From: Pseudomonas sp. CFBP 13711
GTDB taxonomy: Bacteria > Pseudomonadota > Gammaproteobacteria > Pseudomonadales > Pseudomonadaceae
Length of the DNA stretch: 64,000 nt
Assembly (NCBI RefSeq): GCF_014842265.1
Contig: NZ_JACYVI010000002.1
Location: forward strand, 248,001-312,000
Direction of reading: 5' to 3'
Shown piece after piece: positions 22,736-31,396 of the stretch. Positions within the stretch are counted from its first letter, which is position 1. Each line of letters opens with the position of its first letter. Position numbers and translations under genes: made by a program. The notes beneath the pieces are model-generated. The model was not told where the DNA came from and did no database searches. It was given only the letters and a program-made list of their open reading frames with translations.

Positions 22736-24029
22736 GCATCTGACGCAGCGCCCCTCGATCCATGTGCTGATTATCGGCTACGTCTGGCCAGAGCCGCGAT
22801 CGTCAGCGGCCAGCGGCCATGTCATGCAGCTGATCGACTGTTTTCTCGAACAGGGCTGGCAGATCACCTTCGCCAGCGCCGCCACCGAAGGCGAGCACAA
22901 GGCCGATCTCGCCGCATTGGGCATCACCGAAGTCGCCATCGCCCTCAATCACAGCAGCTTCGACGCCTTCATCAGTGAGCTGCAGCCCGACGTGGTGTTG
23001 TTCGACCAGTTCCTGATGGAAGAGCAATTCGGCTGGCGGGTGGAAAAACACTGCCCGAACGCGATCCGTCTGCTGGAGAGTTCCGACCTGCAGAGCCTGC
23101 GCCATGCCCGTCATCAGGCGGTCAAGGAACGGCTCGACGGCAAGCCTGATGCTGACCTGACTGATTATTTTCAGTCGTCACGGGATCATCTGTTCACCCG
23201 GATGGCAACCACTGACCTGGCCCAGCGCGAGATCGCCGCCATCCACCGCAGTGACCTGAGCCTGATGGTGTCGGATGTCGAAATCGGCCTGCTGACCGAG
23301 CGGTTTTCAGTGCCCGCCGCCCAATTGCATTGGGTACCGCTGCTTGTGAGGGAGGTGCCCGATGGCGCTCGCTCCTTTGAAGAGCGGGCGCATTTCATCA
23401 CCATCGGCAACTTCCGCCACGCGCCGAACTGGGATGCGGTGCTGTGGCTGAAAAACACCGTCTGGCCGCTGATCCGCGCGCAACTGCCTTCCGCTCAGGT
23501 TCATGTGTACGGCGCGTACACGCCGCCCAAGGCCGCAGCGCTGCATAACGGCGCCCAGGGGTTTCACATCATGAACTGGGCTGAAGATGCGCTGGAGGTG
23601 ATGGGCGCAGCGCGGATTTCCCTTGCGCTGTTGCGATTCGGCGCGGGGATCAAGGGCAAGATCATCGACGCCATGGTCTGCGGCACGCCGACCGTCACCA
23701 CGCCCATCGGTGCCGAAGCCATGCACGGCGAGCTGGCGTTTCCCGGAGCCGTGGCCTGCGATGCGCAGGGGCTGGCCGACGCGGCCGTCAGCCTTTACAC
23801 CGATCAGGCGCGCTGGCAACAGGCGCAACGGGACGGCTGGCAATTGCTGCCGGCGCGCTTTGGCCATGATCGCCATTGCGCCGCGCTCATCGAACGCATA
23901 CTCGCGTTGCGTGACACGCTCCAGGCCCATCGCACGGCCAACTTCACCGGCGCCATGCTTCGCCACCATCAGCACAAGAGCACGCAATACATGTCGCAGT
24001 GGATAGAAGCTAAAAACAGAAACGCTTGA
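22725..24029 (+). CDS. GT-B type glycosyltransferase
   Basis: 434 aa from a TTG at 22725 inside the 3' end of the receiver gene; no better ATG lies before the conserved IHVLIIGYVWPEPRSSA start. The N-terminal half is a GT-B acceptor domain; the C-terminal half carries the nucleotide-sugar site, ARISLALLRFGAGIKGKIID (about 293-312) and CGTPTVTTPIGAEAM, typical of group-1 glycosyltransferases. No membrane segments or signal are seen, so it acts in the cytosol, maybe at the membrane surface. Acceptor and sugar are unknown. Coupling to a receiver suggests co-regulation with signalling. Confidence 0.85.
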   Translation: MATEHLTQRPSIHVLIIGYVWPEPRSSAASGHVMQLIDCFLEQGWQITFASAATEGEHKADLAALGITEVAIALNHSSFDAFISELQPDVVLFDQFLMEEQFGWRVEKHCPNAIRLLESSDLQSLRHARHQAVKERLDGKPDADLTDYFQSSRDHLFTRMATTDLAQREIAAIHRSDLSLMVSDVEIGLLTERFSVPAAQLHWVPLLVREVPDGARSFEERAHFITIGNFRHAPNWDAVLWLKNTVWPLIRAQLPSAQVHVYGAYTPPKAAALHNGAQGFHIMNWAEDALEVMGAARISLALLRFGAGIKGKIIDAMVCGTPTVTTPIGAEAMHGELAFPGAVACDAQGLADAAVSLYTDQARWQQAQRDGWQLLPARFGHDRHCAALIERILALRDTLQAHRTANFTGAMLRHHQHKSTQYMSQWIEAKNRNA

Positions 24030-24039
24030 GGCATTGTGC

Positions 24040-24801
24040 CTAGCGGACGGCGCGGCGCAGCAGGTAGGTGTCCATGATCCAGCCCTTCTGCGCTCGCGCT
24101 GTTTCACGCGCCTGACGTATCTGCGCGCTGACATCGTGCAGCGGGCCTGAAATGAGCATTTCGTCAGGGGTGCCCAGGTAAGCGCCCCAATAGATATGCA
24201 AGTCTTCATCGACAAACCGCTCGAAGGTGCAATGGGCGTCTAGCATCACCACGCTGTTGCTGATGTGCGCGCCCTGCTGCGCTGCTAGCTCCCGGCCGGT
24301 GGTAATGTGAATCGGCTCGCCAATGCGGTTCAGGCCGATGCGATGCCCGGCGGCCAGCGCCTGCACGCTGGTGATGCCGGGGATGACTTCATAGTCAAAT
24401 GACTCGCGACCCCGGGCGAGCACCTGGTTGAGAATCCGCATCGTGCTGTCGTACAGCGCCGGGTCGCCCCACACCAGAAACGCCCCGGTCTGGCCGGCCT
24501 TTACTTCATCGGCAATCAACTGCTCGAACAGCACGGCGCGTTGCTCGTGCCAGTGTTCGATCCCGCTGCGGTAAGACGAAGAATCGCCCCTGCGCTTTGG
24601 ATCGCTCACCTGCACCAGACGATAGTCATGCCCCTCGATATAGCGCTCGCAAATGTCCCGGCGTAACGCCAGCAGGTCGTCATTGGCGTAGCCCTTGTCG
24701 AGGATGAAAAACACCTGGGTGCGATTCAGCGCCTTGATGGCCTGAACGGTGATGTGCTCGGGATTGCCCGCGCCAATGCCAATCACAAGGATTTTTTTCA
24801 T
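24040..24801 (-). CDS. cobF: precorrin-6A synthase (deacetylating)
   Basis: 253 aa SAM-dependent tetrapyrrole methylase fold. The N-terminal VIGIGAGNPEHITVQAI (about 5-21), the FLVWGDPALYDS loop (about 148-159) and VIPGITSVQALAAGHRI (about 178-194) match the cobalamin C1 methylase CobF of the aerobic pathway. This enzyme methylates C1 of precorrin-5 and releases acetate. It is isolated here: no other cob gene lies within the window, so it depends on a cob cluster elsewhere. It converges on the glycosyltransferase gene with a gap of only 10 bases. Confidence 0.92.
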   Translation of the reverse strand: MKKILVIGIGAGNPEHITVQAIKALNRTQVFFILDKGYANDDLLALRRDICERYIEGHDYRLVQVSDPKRRGDSSSYRSGIEHWHEQRAVLFEQLIADEVKAGQTGAFLVWGDPALYDSTMRILNQVLARGRESFDYEVIPGITSVQALAAGHRIGLNRIGEPIHITTGRELAAQQGAHISNSVVMLDAHCTFERFVDEDLHIYWGAYLGTPDEMLISGPLHDVSAQIRQARETARAQKGWIMDTYLLRRAVR

Positions 24802-24872
24802 GGGGTGGCGGCTCTCTGGAGGCGTTCGCGGACGGTGCTCGCAACGCCGCAGCCAAGCGGCATTGCGCGGAC

Positions 24873-25274
24873 TTATTCGTGCAGCTCGCGCAACGCCGCT
24901 GTTGCCAGGAATCCCGAACGCGATCGGTAACGTTGATCGCTCCTGACGCGGGCATCGATGCGTTCCAGCAGCACTTCCGGCAGCGTCGCATTGAACCGCA
25001 CCGAGCGGCCAAAATACGGCGTCACGTCAAATTCGACCACAGCCCACACGCCTCCTTGATAGTCCGGGTTATTGATATGCGCGTCGATGTCCATCGGCTG
25101 CGGCAGCGCCTCGCCATCAGCGACCAGCCCTTCAAAGTGCAGCGCCAGGGCTTCTTTCACATTGTCCAGCGCCTGGCCAATGGTCGCGCCAGCGGAAAAA
25201 CATCCCGAGATATCAGGCACGGTGACGCCGTACACCGAGTCGGGATCCTTGTGTAAAACGACGGGTAATTTCAT
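24873..25274 (-). CDS. hicB: HicB family antitoxin
   Basis: 133 aa. The N-terminal HicB fold shows SVYGVTVPDISGCFSAG (about 13-29) with GQALDNVKEALALHFE after it; the C-terminal VRFNATLPEVLLERIDARV (about 92-110) is a ribbon-helix-helix DNA-binding segment. It would bind and inhibit the HicA RNase and repress its own promoter. The gene follows hicA by 35 bases on the same strand, the usual toxin-first order. Confidence 0.92.
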   Translation of the reverse strand: MKLPVVLHKDPDSVYGVTVPDISGCFSAGATIGQALDNVKEALALHFEGLVADGEALPQPMDIDAHINNPDYQGGVWAVVEFDVTPYFGRSVRFNATLPEVLLERIDARVRSDQRYRSRSGFLATAALRELHE

Positions 25275-25309
25275 GCTTTATCCTTCCGAGCTCATTCGCG
25301 TTGGGACAT

Positions 25310-25492
25310 TCATTTGAGGCCGGCCTGTTTCAATATGCTGTGAACCGTCCCTTTTGGCAGGTCATCCTTGGGATGAGGAACCGTGACGCGTCCCATTTTT
25401 AACGGGTGCTTGTATTGGCGATGACTGCCTTTGACCTCGACCACATACCCACCATCGTCCTCGACCATTCTGATCATGTCCCTGCTCCGCAT
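25310..25492 (-). CDS. hicA: HicA family toxin (mRNA interferase)
   Basis: 60 aa starting MRSRDMIRMVEDDGGYV at 25492; an upstream in-frame extension lacks HicA similarity. The double-stranded RNA-binding-like fold shows GSHRQYKHP with His24 as the catalytic residue, then RVTVPHPKDDLPKGTVHSIL and the C-terminal KQAGLK. It blocks translation by cutting mRNA unless bound by HicB. Length and motifs are complete, so it looks functional. Confidence 0.92.
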   Translation of the reverse strand: MRSRDMIRMVEDDGGYVVEVKGSHRQYKHPLKMGRVTVPHPKDDLPKGTVHSILKQAGLK

Positions 25493-25611
25493 CAGCCTAT
25501 CCCTTTGTCGACTGATGTGGATAGTACACATCGAACTTTCATGCGCCACTTCGCGGAGAATTTTTTAAGCGACGGTATGTAACGTGGTCCCGAGGCGATC
25601 CTGCTCGCGCC

Positions 25612-25732
25612 CTCCCTGGCTGAAGACCTTCCCAATGACCCACTGCAGGCTTTTAGCCGGGAAGGCGTCGGACGTCACACCGCAGGATTGATGGCGCTCA
25701 AACGGCCTCTTCCCGGCTGAAGCCGGTCCTAC
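25612..25732. repeat. REP cluster between hicA and mtlR
   Basis: A degenerate core at 25613-25631 (CCTGGCTGAAGACCTTCCC), a forward-sense half TTTTAGCCGGGAAGGCGTCG at 25651-25670 and an intact reverse-sense REP at 25708-25731 (CTTCCCGGCTGAAGCCGGTC). The last two form a REPIN. The rest of the 340-base gap from 25493 to 25834 is A/T-richer DNA holding the hicA and mtlR promoters. Confidence 0.82.
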
Positions 25733-25834
25733 TGAATTCGTGCGTTCAGCTGCATCTGTTTAAAACCCGCATCTGTATTCCGCCCAATAAATAGTGCACA
25801 TTATTCCCACGCCACTCTCCAGACCGGCACACGC

Positions 25835-26740
25835 ATGACCAAAACAACAAGAGTCACCGAACCTTCCTACGAGCTGATGGACGACCACAATGGCCTGTCG
25901 ATCATCTACCGTGAGCATGGTTTCCCCTGCCCGCTGGTGCGCTGGCATTTCCACAAGGAATACGAGCTGCACCTGATCGTTGCCAGCTCCGGCAAGGTCT
26001 TCGTCGGTGATTACATCGGCAATTTCTACCCTGAGACCCTGTTCCTCACCGGCCCCAATCTGCCGCACAACTGGATCAGCCAGATCGAGGAAGACGAGGT
26101 CGTCCCCAAGCGCGACATGCTGGTGAATTTCACCGAAGAGCTGCTCGAAAGCGGCAATCAGGTCTTCGCCGAACTCAAGACCCTGGCGCCACTGCTCGAG
26201 CGCGCCCGGTACGGCATCGAATTCCGCTGCAAGCGCACCCTCCGCCAGGCCACCAAATTGATGCAGAAAATCGCCGACACCACGGGCATGACCCGCCTGG
26301 GGCATTTCTTCATTCTGTTGGAATTGCTGGCGGCCAGTGATGATTTCCAGCTGTTGTCGGGCACCACCGCCTCGCAGCTGTCCGACGATCACGCCGTGGA
26401 ACGCACCAACAAGGCCGTGGAATACATCTTCACCCACTACGCCCGCGAGTTGCCGCTGGAAGAAGTGGCAGAGTACCTGGGCATGAAGCCGACGTACTTT
26501 TCTCGGGTGTTCAAGCAGGCGACCGGTCGCTGCTTCGTCGAATTCGTCAATCGCCTGCGCATCAGCAAGTCCTGCGAACTGCTCGCCGACGGCGACCGGC
26601 CGGTGACGGATGTCTGCTTCGAGTCGGGTTTCAATAACATCTCCAACTTCAATCGGCGCTTCCAGAAGCTCAAAGGGATGACTCCCTCCCACTATCGCCG
26701 CCTCGCCGTACAGCGCCTGACCGAACAAAACCTGTACTGA
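25835..26740 (+). CDS. mtlR: AraC family activator of the mannitol operon
   Basis: 301 aa. The N-terminal cupin-like ligand domain (about 20-150; VRWHFHKEYELHLIV) is followed by the C-terminal double helix-turn-helix (about 195-295) with LEEVAEYLGMKPTYFSRVFKQ and FNNISNFNRRFQKLKGMTPS. Its position just upstream of mtlEFGKDYZ and its length match MtlR of fluorescent pseudomonads, which activates the operon with mannitol, sorbitol or arabitol. The target half-sites are probably the GTGC repeats before the mtlE promoter. Confidence 0.9.
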   Translation: MTKTTRVTEPSYELMDDHNGLSIIYREHGFPCPLVRWHFHKEYELHLIVASSGKVFVGDYIGNFYPETLFLTGPNLPHNWISQIEEDEVVPKRDMLVNFTEELLESGNQVFAELKTLAPLLERARYGIEFRCKRTLRQATKLMQKIADTTGMTRLGHFFILLELLAASDDFQLLSGTTASQLSDDHAVERTNKAVEYIFTHYARELPLEEVAEYLGMKPTYFSRVFKQATGRCFVEFVNRLRISKSCELLADGDRPVTDVCFESGFNNISNFNRRFQKLKGMTPSHYRRLAVQRLTEQNLY

Positions 26741-26830
26741 TTCGTTACCCGTTCGCACCCTTCAACTACGCTGGAACTGCCCCGCACCATGCGCGGGCGC
26801 AGTTCTACGACGTGGCCGGCTGAATCCCCG

Positions 26831-26895
26831 GTGCAAAAAAGTATCAGTTCAAGTGCGCCGCAGGATTTGTCAACCGGCGCGTACAAGGCTGTAAT
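26831..26895 (+). promoter_or_regulatory. mtlE promoter with candidate MtlR half-sites
   Basis: A -35 box TTGTCA (26867-26872) and a -10 box TGTAAT (26890-26895) are 17 bases apart, each matching five of six sigma-70 consensus bases. Directly upstream, GTGC occurs at 26831 and again at 26853, 22 bases apart, which is two helical turns and fits the direct half-sites of AraC-type activators. The second half-site ends 10 bases before the -35 box. The assignment to MtlR is inferred from position. Confidence 0.6.
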
Positions 26896-26982
26896 CAACT
26901 GACATTCTTCCTGGCCTCCGGAAGAAACAAAAACAATAACCAAGCTTCTGACGTCAGCCTTGGCGCAGAAGAGGAGTGATAA

Positions 26983-28305
26983 ATGAAGACCTCTGCAAAC
27001 GTTCTCCTTGCCGGTACCTGTCTGACCCTCCTGTCTCTCTGCACCACCGCCACAGCCGGTGAAGTCACCATCGCCACCGTCAACAACAGCGACATGATCC
27101 GCATGCAGCGGCTGTCCAAGACCTTCGAAGAACAGCACAAGGACATCAAGCTCAAGTGGGTCGTGCTGGAAGAGAACGTGCTGCGTCAGCGCCTGACCAC
27201 CGACATCGCCACCAAGGGCGGCCAGTTCGACGTGCTGACCATCGGCATGTACGAAGCCTCACTCTGGGGCGCTAAGGGCTGGCTCAAGGAAATGAACGAT
27301 CTGCCTGCGTCCTACGCGCTGGACGACGTGTTTCCTTCGGTACGCGATGGCTTGTCGGTTGATGGCAAACTCTTCGCCCTGCCGTTCTACGCAGAAAGCT
27401 CGATCACCTACTACCGCAAAGACCTGTTCAAGGCCGCCGGCCTGACCATGCCGGAGCGTCCGACCTGGACGCAGATCTCCGAATTCGCCGACAAACTCAC
27501 CGACAAGTCCAAGGAACAGTACGGCATCTGCCTGCGCGGCAAGGCCGGCTGGGGCGAGAACATGGCGCTGATCACCACCATCGCCAACTCCTTTGGCGCG
27601 CGCTGGTTCGACGAACAATGGAAGCCGCAATTCGACCAGCCTGAATGGAAGAACGCGCTGACCTTCTACACCAACGTGATGAAGAAGGACGGCCCGCCCG
27701 GCGCTTCCAGCAACGGTTTCAACGAAAACCTCGCGCTGTTCAACAGCGGCAAATGCGCAATCTGGGTGGATGCCAGCGTCGCCGGCTCGTTCGTGACAGA
27801 CAAATCCCAGAGCAAAGTGGCTGACAGCGTGGGCTTTACCTACGCGCCACACGAAGTGACCGACAAGGGCTCGGCGTGGCTGTACTCGTGGGCACTGGCG
27901 ATCCCGACCAGCGCGAAGAACGACAAGGACGCGCGCGCCTTCACCGAATGGGCCACGTCCAAAGAGTACGCCGCGCTGGTCGCCGAGAAAGACGGCGTGT
28001 CCAACGTTCCGCCAGGCACCCGCGCATCGACCTACACCGATGCCTACAAACAAGCCGCGCCGTTCGCCAATATCACCCTGGAATCCCTCAAGGCCGTCAC
28101 GCCGAAAGCGCCGACCCTCAAGCCGGTGCCGTACGTGGGCATCCAGTTGGTAACCATCCCCGAGTTTCAGTCGATCGGCACCTCCGTCGGCCAACAGTTC
28201 TCGGCAGCACTGGTGGGCACCTCCAGCGTGGATCAGGCATTGACCAGCGCGCAAAGCGTGGCCGAGCGTGAAATGAAGCGCGCGGGTTACCCGAAAAAGG
28301 GCTGA
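26983..28305 (+). CDS. mtlE: mannitol/sorbitol ABC transporter substrate-binding protein
   Basis: 440 aa. A signal peptide (about 1-25, ending TTATAGE) sends it to the periplasm, where the mature protein would bind polyols for the MtlFGK transporter. It belongs to the MalE-like sugar-binding family 1: VTIATVNNSDMIRMQRLSKTF at the mature start, DVLTIGMYEASLWG (about 80-93), PFYAESSITYYRKDLF (about 126-141). AGAGGAGTGATAA precedes the ATG. A perfect 11-bp hairpin follows the gene and separates it from mtlF. Confidence 0.94.
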   Translation: MKTSANVLLAGTCLTLLSLCTTATAGEVTIATVNNSDMIRMQRLSKTFEEQHKDIKLKWVVLEENVLRQRLTTDIATKGGQFDVLTIGMYEASLWGAKGWLKEMNDLPASYALDDVFPSVRDGLSVDGKLFALPFYAESSITYYRKDLFKAAGLTMPERPTWTQISEFADKLTDKSKEQYGICLRGKAGWGENMALITTIANSFGARWFDEQWKPQFDQPEWKNALTFYTNVMKKDGPPGASSNGFNENLALFNSGKCAIWVDASVAGSFVTDKSQSKVADSVGFTYAPHEVTDKGSAWLYSWALAIPTSAKNDKDARAFTEWATSKEYAALVAEKDGVSNVPPGTRASTYTDAYKQAAPFANITLESLKAVTPKAPTLKPVPYVGIQLVTIPEFQSIGTSVGQQFSAALVGTSSVDQALTSAQSVAEREMKRAGYPKKG

Positions 28306-28320
28306 CACCCGCTGCTTTAA

Positions 28321-28347
28321 GGCGGCAGGCGCAGATCGCCTGCCGCC
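28321..28347 (+). other. mRNA hairpin between mtlE and mtlF
   Basis: GGCGGCAGGCG (28321-28331), loop CAGAT, CGCCTGCCGCC (28337-28347): a perfect 11-bp stem without a T run. In ABC operons such hairpins commonly protect the upstream binding-protein mRNA from 3' decay, giving more binding protein than permease. This role is inferred. Confidence 0.75.
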
Positions 28348-28386
28348 CACGTTCACGCTCACGCGTTTGCCCGGTTCGGAGTCGAC

Positions 28387-29319
28387 ATGAACACCTCAAC
28401 CCTCACCCCACGCACCGCTGCAGCCGATGATAAGTCGTCCGTCAAAGGCAGCGTCACCAAGCCCGGCTGGTTTCTGGTCAGCCCTTCGGTGCTGTTGCTG
28501 CTGGTGTGGATGATCGTGCCGCTGGGCATGACCATCTACTTTTCGCTGATCCGCTACAACCTGCTCAACCCCGGCGAAAACGAATTCGTCGGGCTGGAGA
28601 ACTTCGAATTCTTCGTCACCGACGCAGGCTTCCTGCCCGGCGCCATGAACACGCTGTTGCTGGTCGGCAGCGTGCTGGCCATCAGCGTGATCCTCGGCGT
28701 ACTGATCTCGGCTCTGCTGGAGGCCAGTGAATTCCTCGGTCGCGGCATCGTCCGTGTGCTGCTGATTTCGCCGTTCTTCATCATGCCGACGGTCAGCGCG
28801 CTGATCTGGAAGAACCTGATTTTCCACCCGGTGTCCGGCATCCTCGCCTGGGTCTGGAAGCTGTTCGGCGCCCAGCCGGTGGACTGGCTGGCCAATTACC
28901 CGATGCTGTCGATCATCATCATTGTGTCGTGGCAGTGGCTCCCCTTCGCGATCCTGATTCTGATGACCGCCATGCAATCCCTGGATCAGGAACAGAAAGA
29001 AGCGGCGCGTCTGGATGGCGCCGGCCCGATCGCGATCTTCTGGCACCTGACCCTGCCGCACCTGGCGCGCCCGATCGCCGTGGTGGTGATGATCGAAACG
29101 ATCTTCCTGCTCTCGGTGTTCGCCGAAATCTTCACCACCACCAATGGCGGCCCGGGCTTCGCTTCCACCAATCTGGCGTACCTGATCTACAACCAGGCAC
29201 TGCTGCAATTCGACGTGGGCATGGCATCGGCAGGCGGTTTGATTGCCGTCGTGATCGCCAACATTGCTGCAATCATCCTGGTACGGATGATCGGCAAAAA
29301 CCTCACCGACAAGTCTTGA
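28387..29319 (+). CDS. mtlF: polyol ABC transporter permease MtlF
   Basis: 310 aa with about six membrane segments, the first at about residues 30-50 (FLVSPSVLLLLVWMIVPLGM). The cytoplasmic EAA loop that docks onto the ATPase is QKEAARLDGAGPIAIFWHLTLP (about 205-226). It is one half of the membrane channel with MtlG. The mtlG start is 10 bases after the stop. The N-terminal 25 residues are polar and Thr/Ser-rich, as is usual for this permease. Confidence 0.93.
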   Translation: MNTSTLTPRTAAADDKSSVKGSVTKPGWFLVSPSVLLLLVWMIVPLGMTIYFSLIRYNLLNPGENEFVGLENFEFFVTDAGFLPGAMNTLLLVGSVLAISVILGVLISALLEASEFLGRGIVRVLLISPFFIMPTVSALIWKNLIFHPVSGILAWVWKLFGAQPVDWLANYPMLSIIIIVSWQWLPFAILILMTAMQSLDQEQKEAARLDGAGPIAIFWHLTLPHLARPIAVVVMIETIFLLSVFAEIFTTTNGGPGFASTNLAYLIYNQALLQFDVGMASAGGLIAVVIANIAAIILVRMIGKNLTDKS

Positions 29320-29329
29320 GGGCAAGGCC

Positions 29330-30163
29330 ATGATGACGCTCAAACAATCCCGTCGCCTGCAAAGTGCCCTGCTGGGCACCTTGTCGTGGCTGATCGCGGC
29401 GCTGATTTTCTTCCCGATCTTCTGGATGGTCCTGACCAGCTTCAAGACCGAGATCGACGCGTTCGCCACGCCGCCGCAGTTCTTCTTCACCCCGACCCTG
29501 GAAAACTACCTGCACATCCAGGAGCGCAGTGACTACTTCCACTTCGCCTGGAACTCGATCCTGATCTCTTTCAGCGCGACCATCCTGTGCCTGCTGATCG
29601 CCGTGCCGGCGGCCTACTCCATGGCGTTTTTCGAAACCAAACGGACCAAGGGCACGCTGCTGTGGATGCTCTCCACCAAGATGCTGCCGCCGGTGGGCGT
29701 GCTGATGCCGATCTACCTGCTGGCCAAGACCTTTGGCCTGCTGGATTCGCGCATCGCGCTGATTGTGATCTACACGCTGATCAACCTGCCGATCGTGGTG
29801 TGGATGATTTACACCTACTTCAAGGACATTCCCGGAGAGATTCTCGAAGCGTCGCGGCTGGACGGCGCCACCACGCGTCAGGAAATCTTTCGCGTGCTGA
29901 TCCCGATCTGCAAGGGCGGGCTGGCCTCGACGGCGCTGCTGTCACTGATCCTGTGCTGGAACGAGGCGTTCTGGTCGCTGAACCTGACCTCCTCGAATGC
30001 CGCACCGCTGACTGCGCTAATCGCCTCGTATTCAAGCCCTGAAGGCTTGTTCTGGGCCAAGTTGTCGGCTGTGTCGACCCTGGCCTGCGCACCGATCCTG
30101 ATCTTCGGCTGGATCAGCCAGAAACAACTGGTTCGCGGGCTGTCGTTTGGTGCCGTGAAATAA
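29330..30163 (+). CDS. mtlG: polyol ABC transporter permease MtlG
   Basis: 277 aa, six membrane segments starting at about residues 14-35. The EAA loop reads EILEASRLDGATTRQEIFRVLIP (about 167-189). Tandem ATG ATG codons start the gene; the first, at 29330, is used here, with GAGGGCAAGGCC as ribosome site. It pairs with MtlF. A 95-base gap with a hairpin separates it from mtlK, the largest gap within the operon after mtlE-mtlF. Confidence 0.92.
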   Translation: MMTLKQSRRLQSALLGTLSWLIAALIFFPIFWMVLTSFKTEIDAFATPPQFFFTPTLENYLHIQERSDYFHFAWNSILISFSATILCLLIAVPAAYSMAFFETKRTKGTLLWMLSTKMLPPVGVLMPIYLLAKTFGLLDSRIALIVIYTLINLPIVVWMIYTYFKDIPGEILEASRLDGATTRQEIFRVLIPICKGGLASTALLSLILCWNEAFWSLNLTSSNAAPLTALIASYSSPEGLFWAKLSAVSTLACAPILIFGWISQKQLVRGLSFGAVK

Positions 30164-30176
30164 CCGAAACATGAGG

Positions 30177-30199
30177 GTTCCTACGCTGAGCGTGGGAAC
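30177..30199 (+). other. hairpin between mtlG and mtlK
   Basis: GTTCCTACGC and GCGTGGGAAC form a 10-bp stem with one T-G pair around a TGA triloop, with no T run after it. Fragments like this recur in Pseudomonas intergenic DNA, so it may be a repeat relic; in the operon mRNA it could act in processing. Confidence 0.65.
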
Positions 30200-30258
30200 G
30201 ATCCCGCAGGTAGATGCACACCGCCCGATATTCTTGAAGAATAAAACTGGAGCCCATC

Positions 30259-31362
<1,104 letters not shown>

Positions 31363-31396
31363 GTCATCGCCCATCACAGAATTCGGGAACACCGTC

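Noticed and set aside
28321..28347. Hairpin after mtlE as a transcription terminator
   Set aside because: There is no T run after the stem and the downstream genes belong to the same pathway; an mRNA-stabilising role is more likely.
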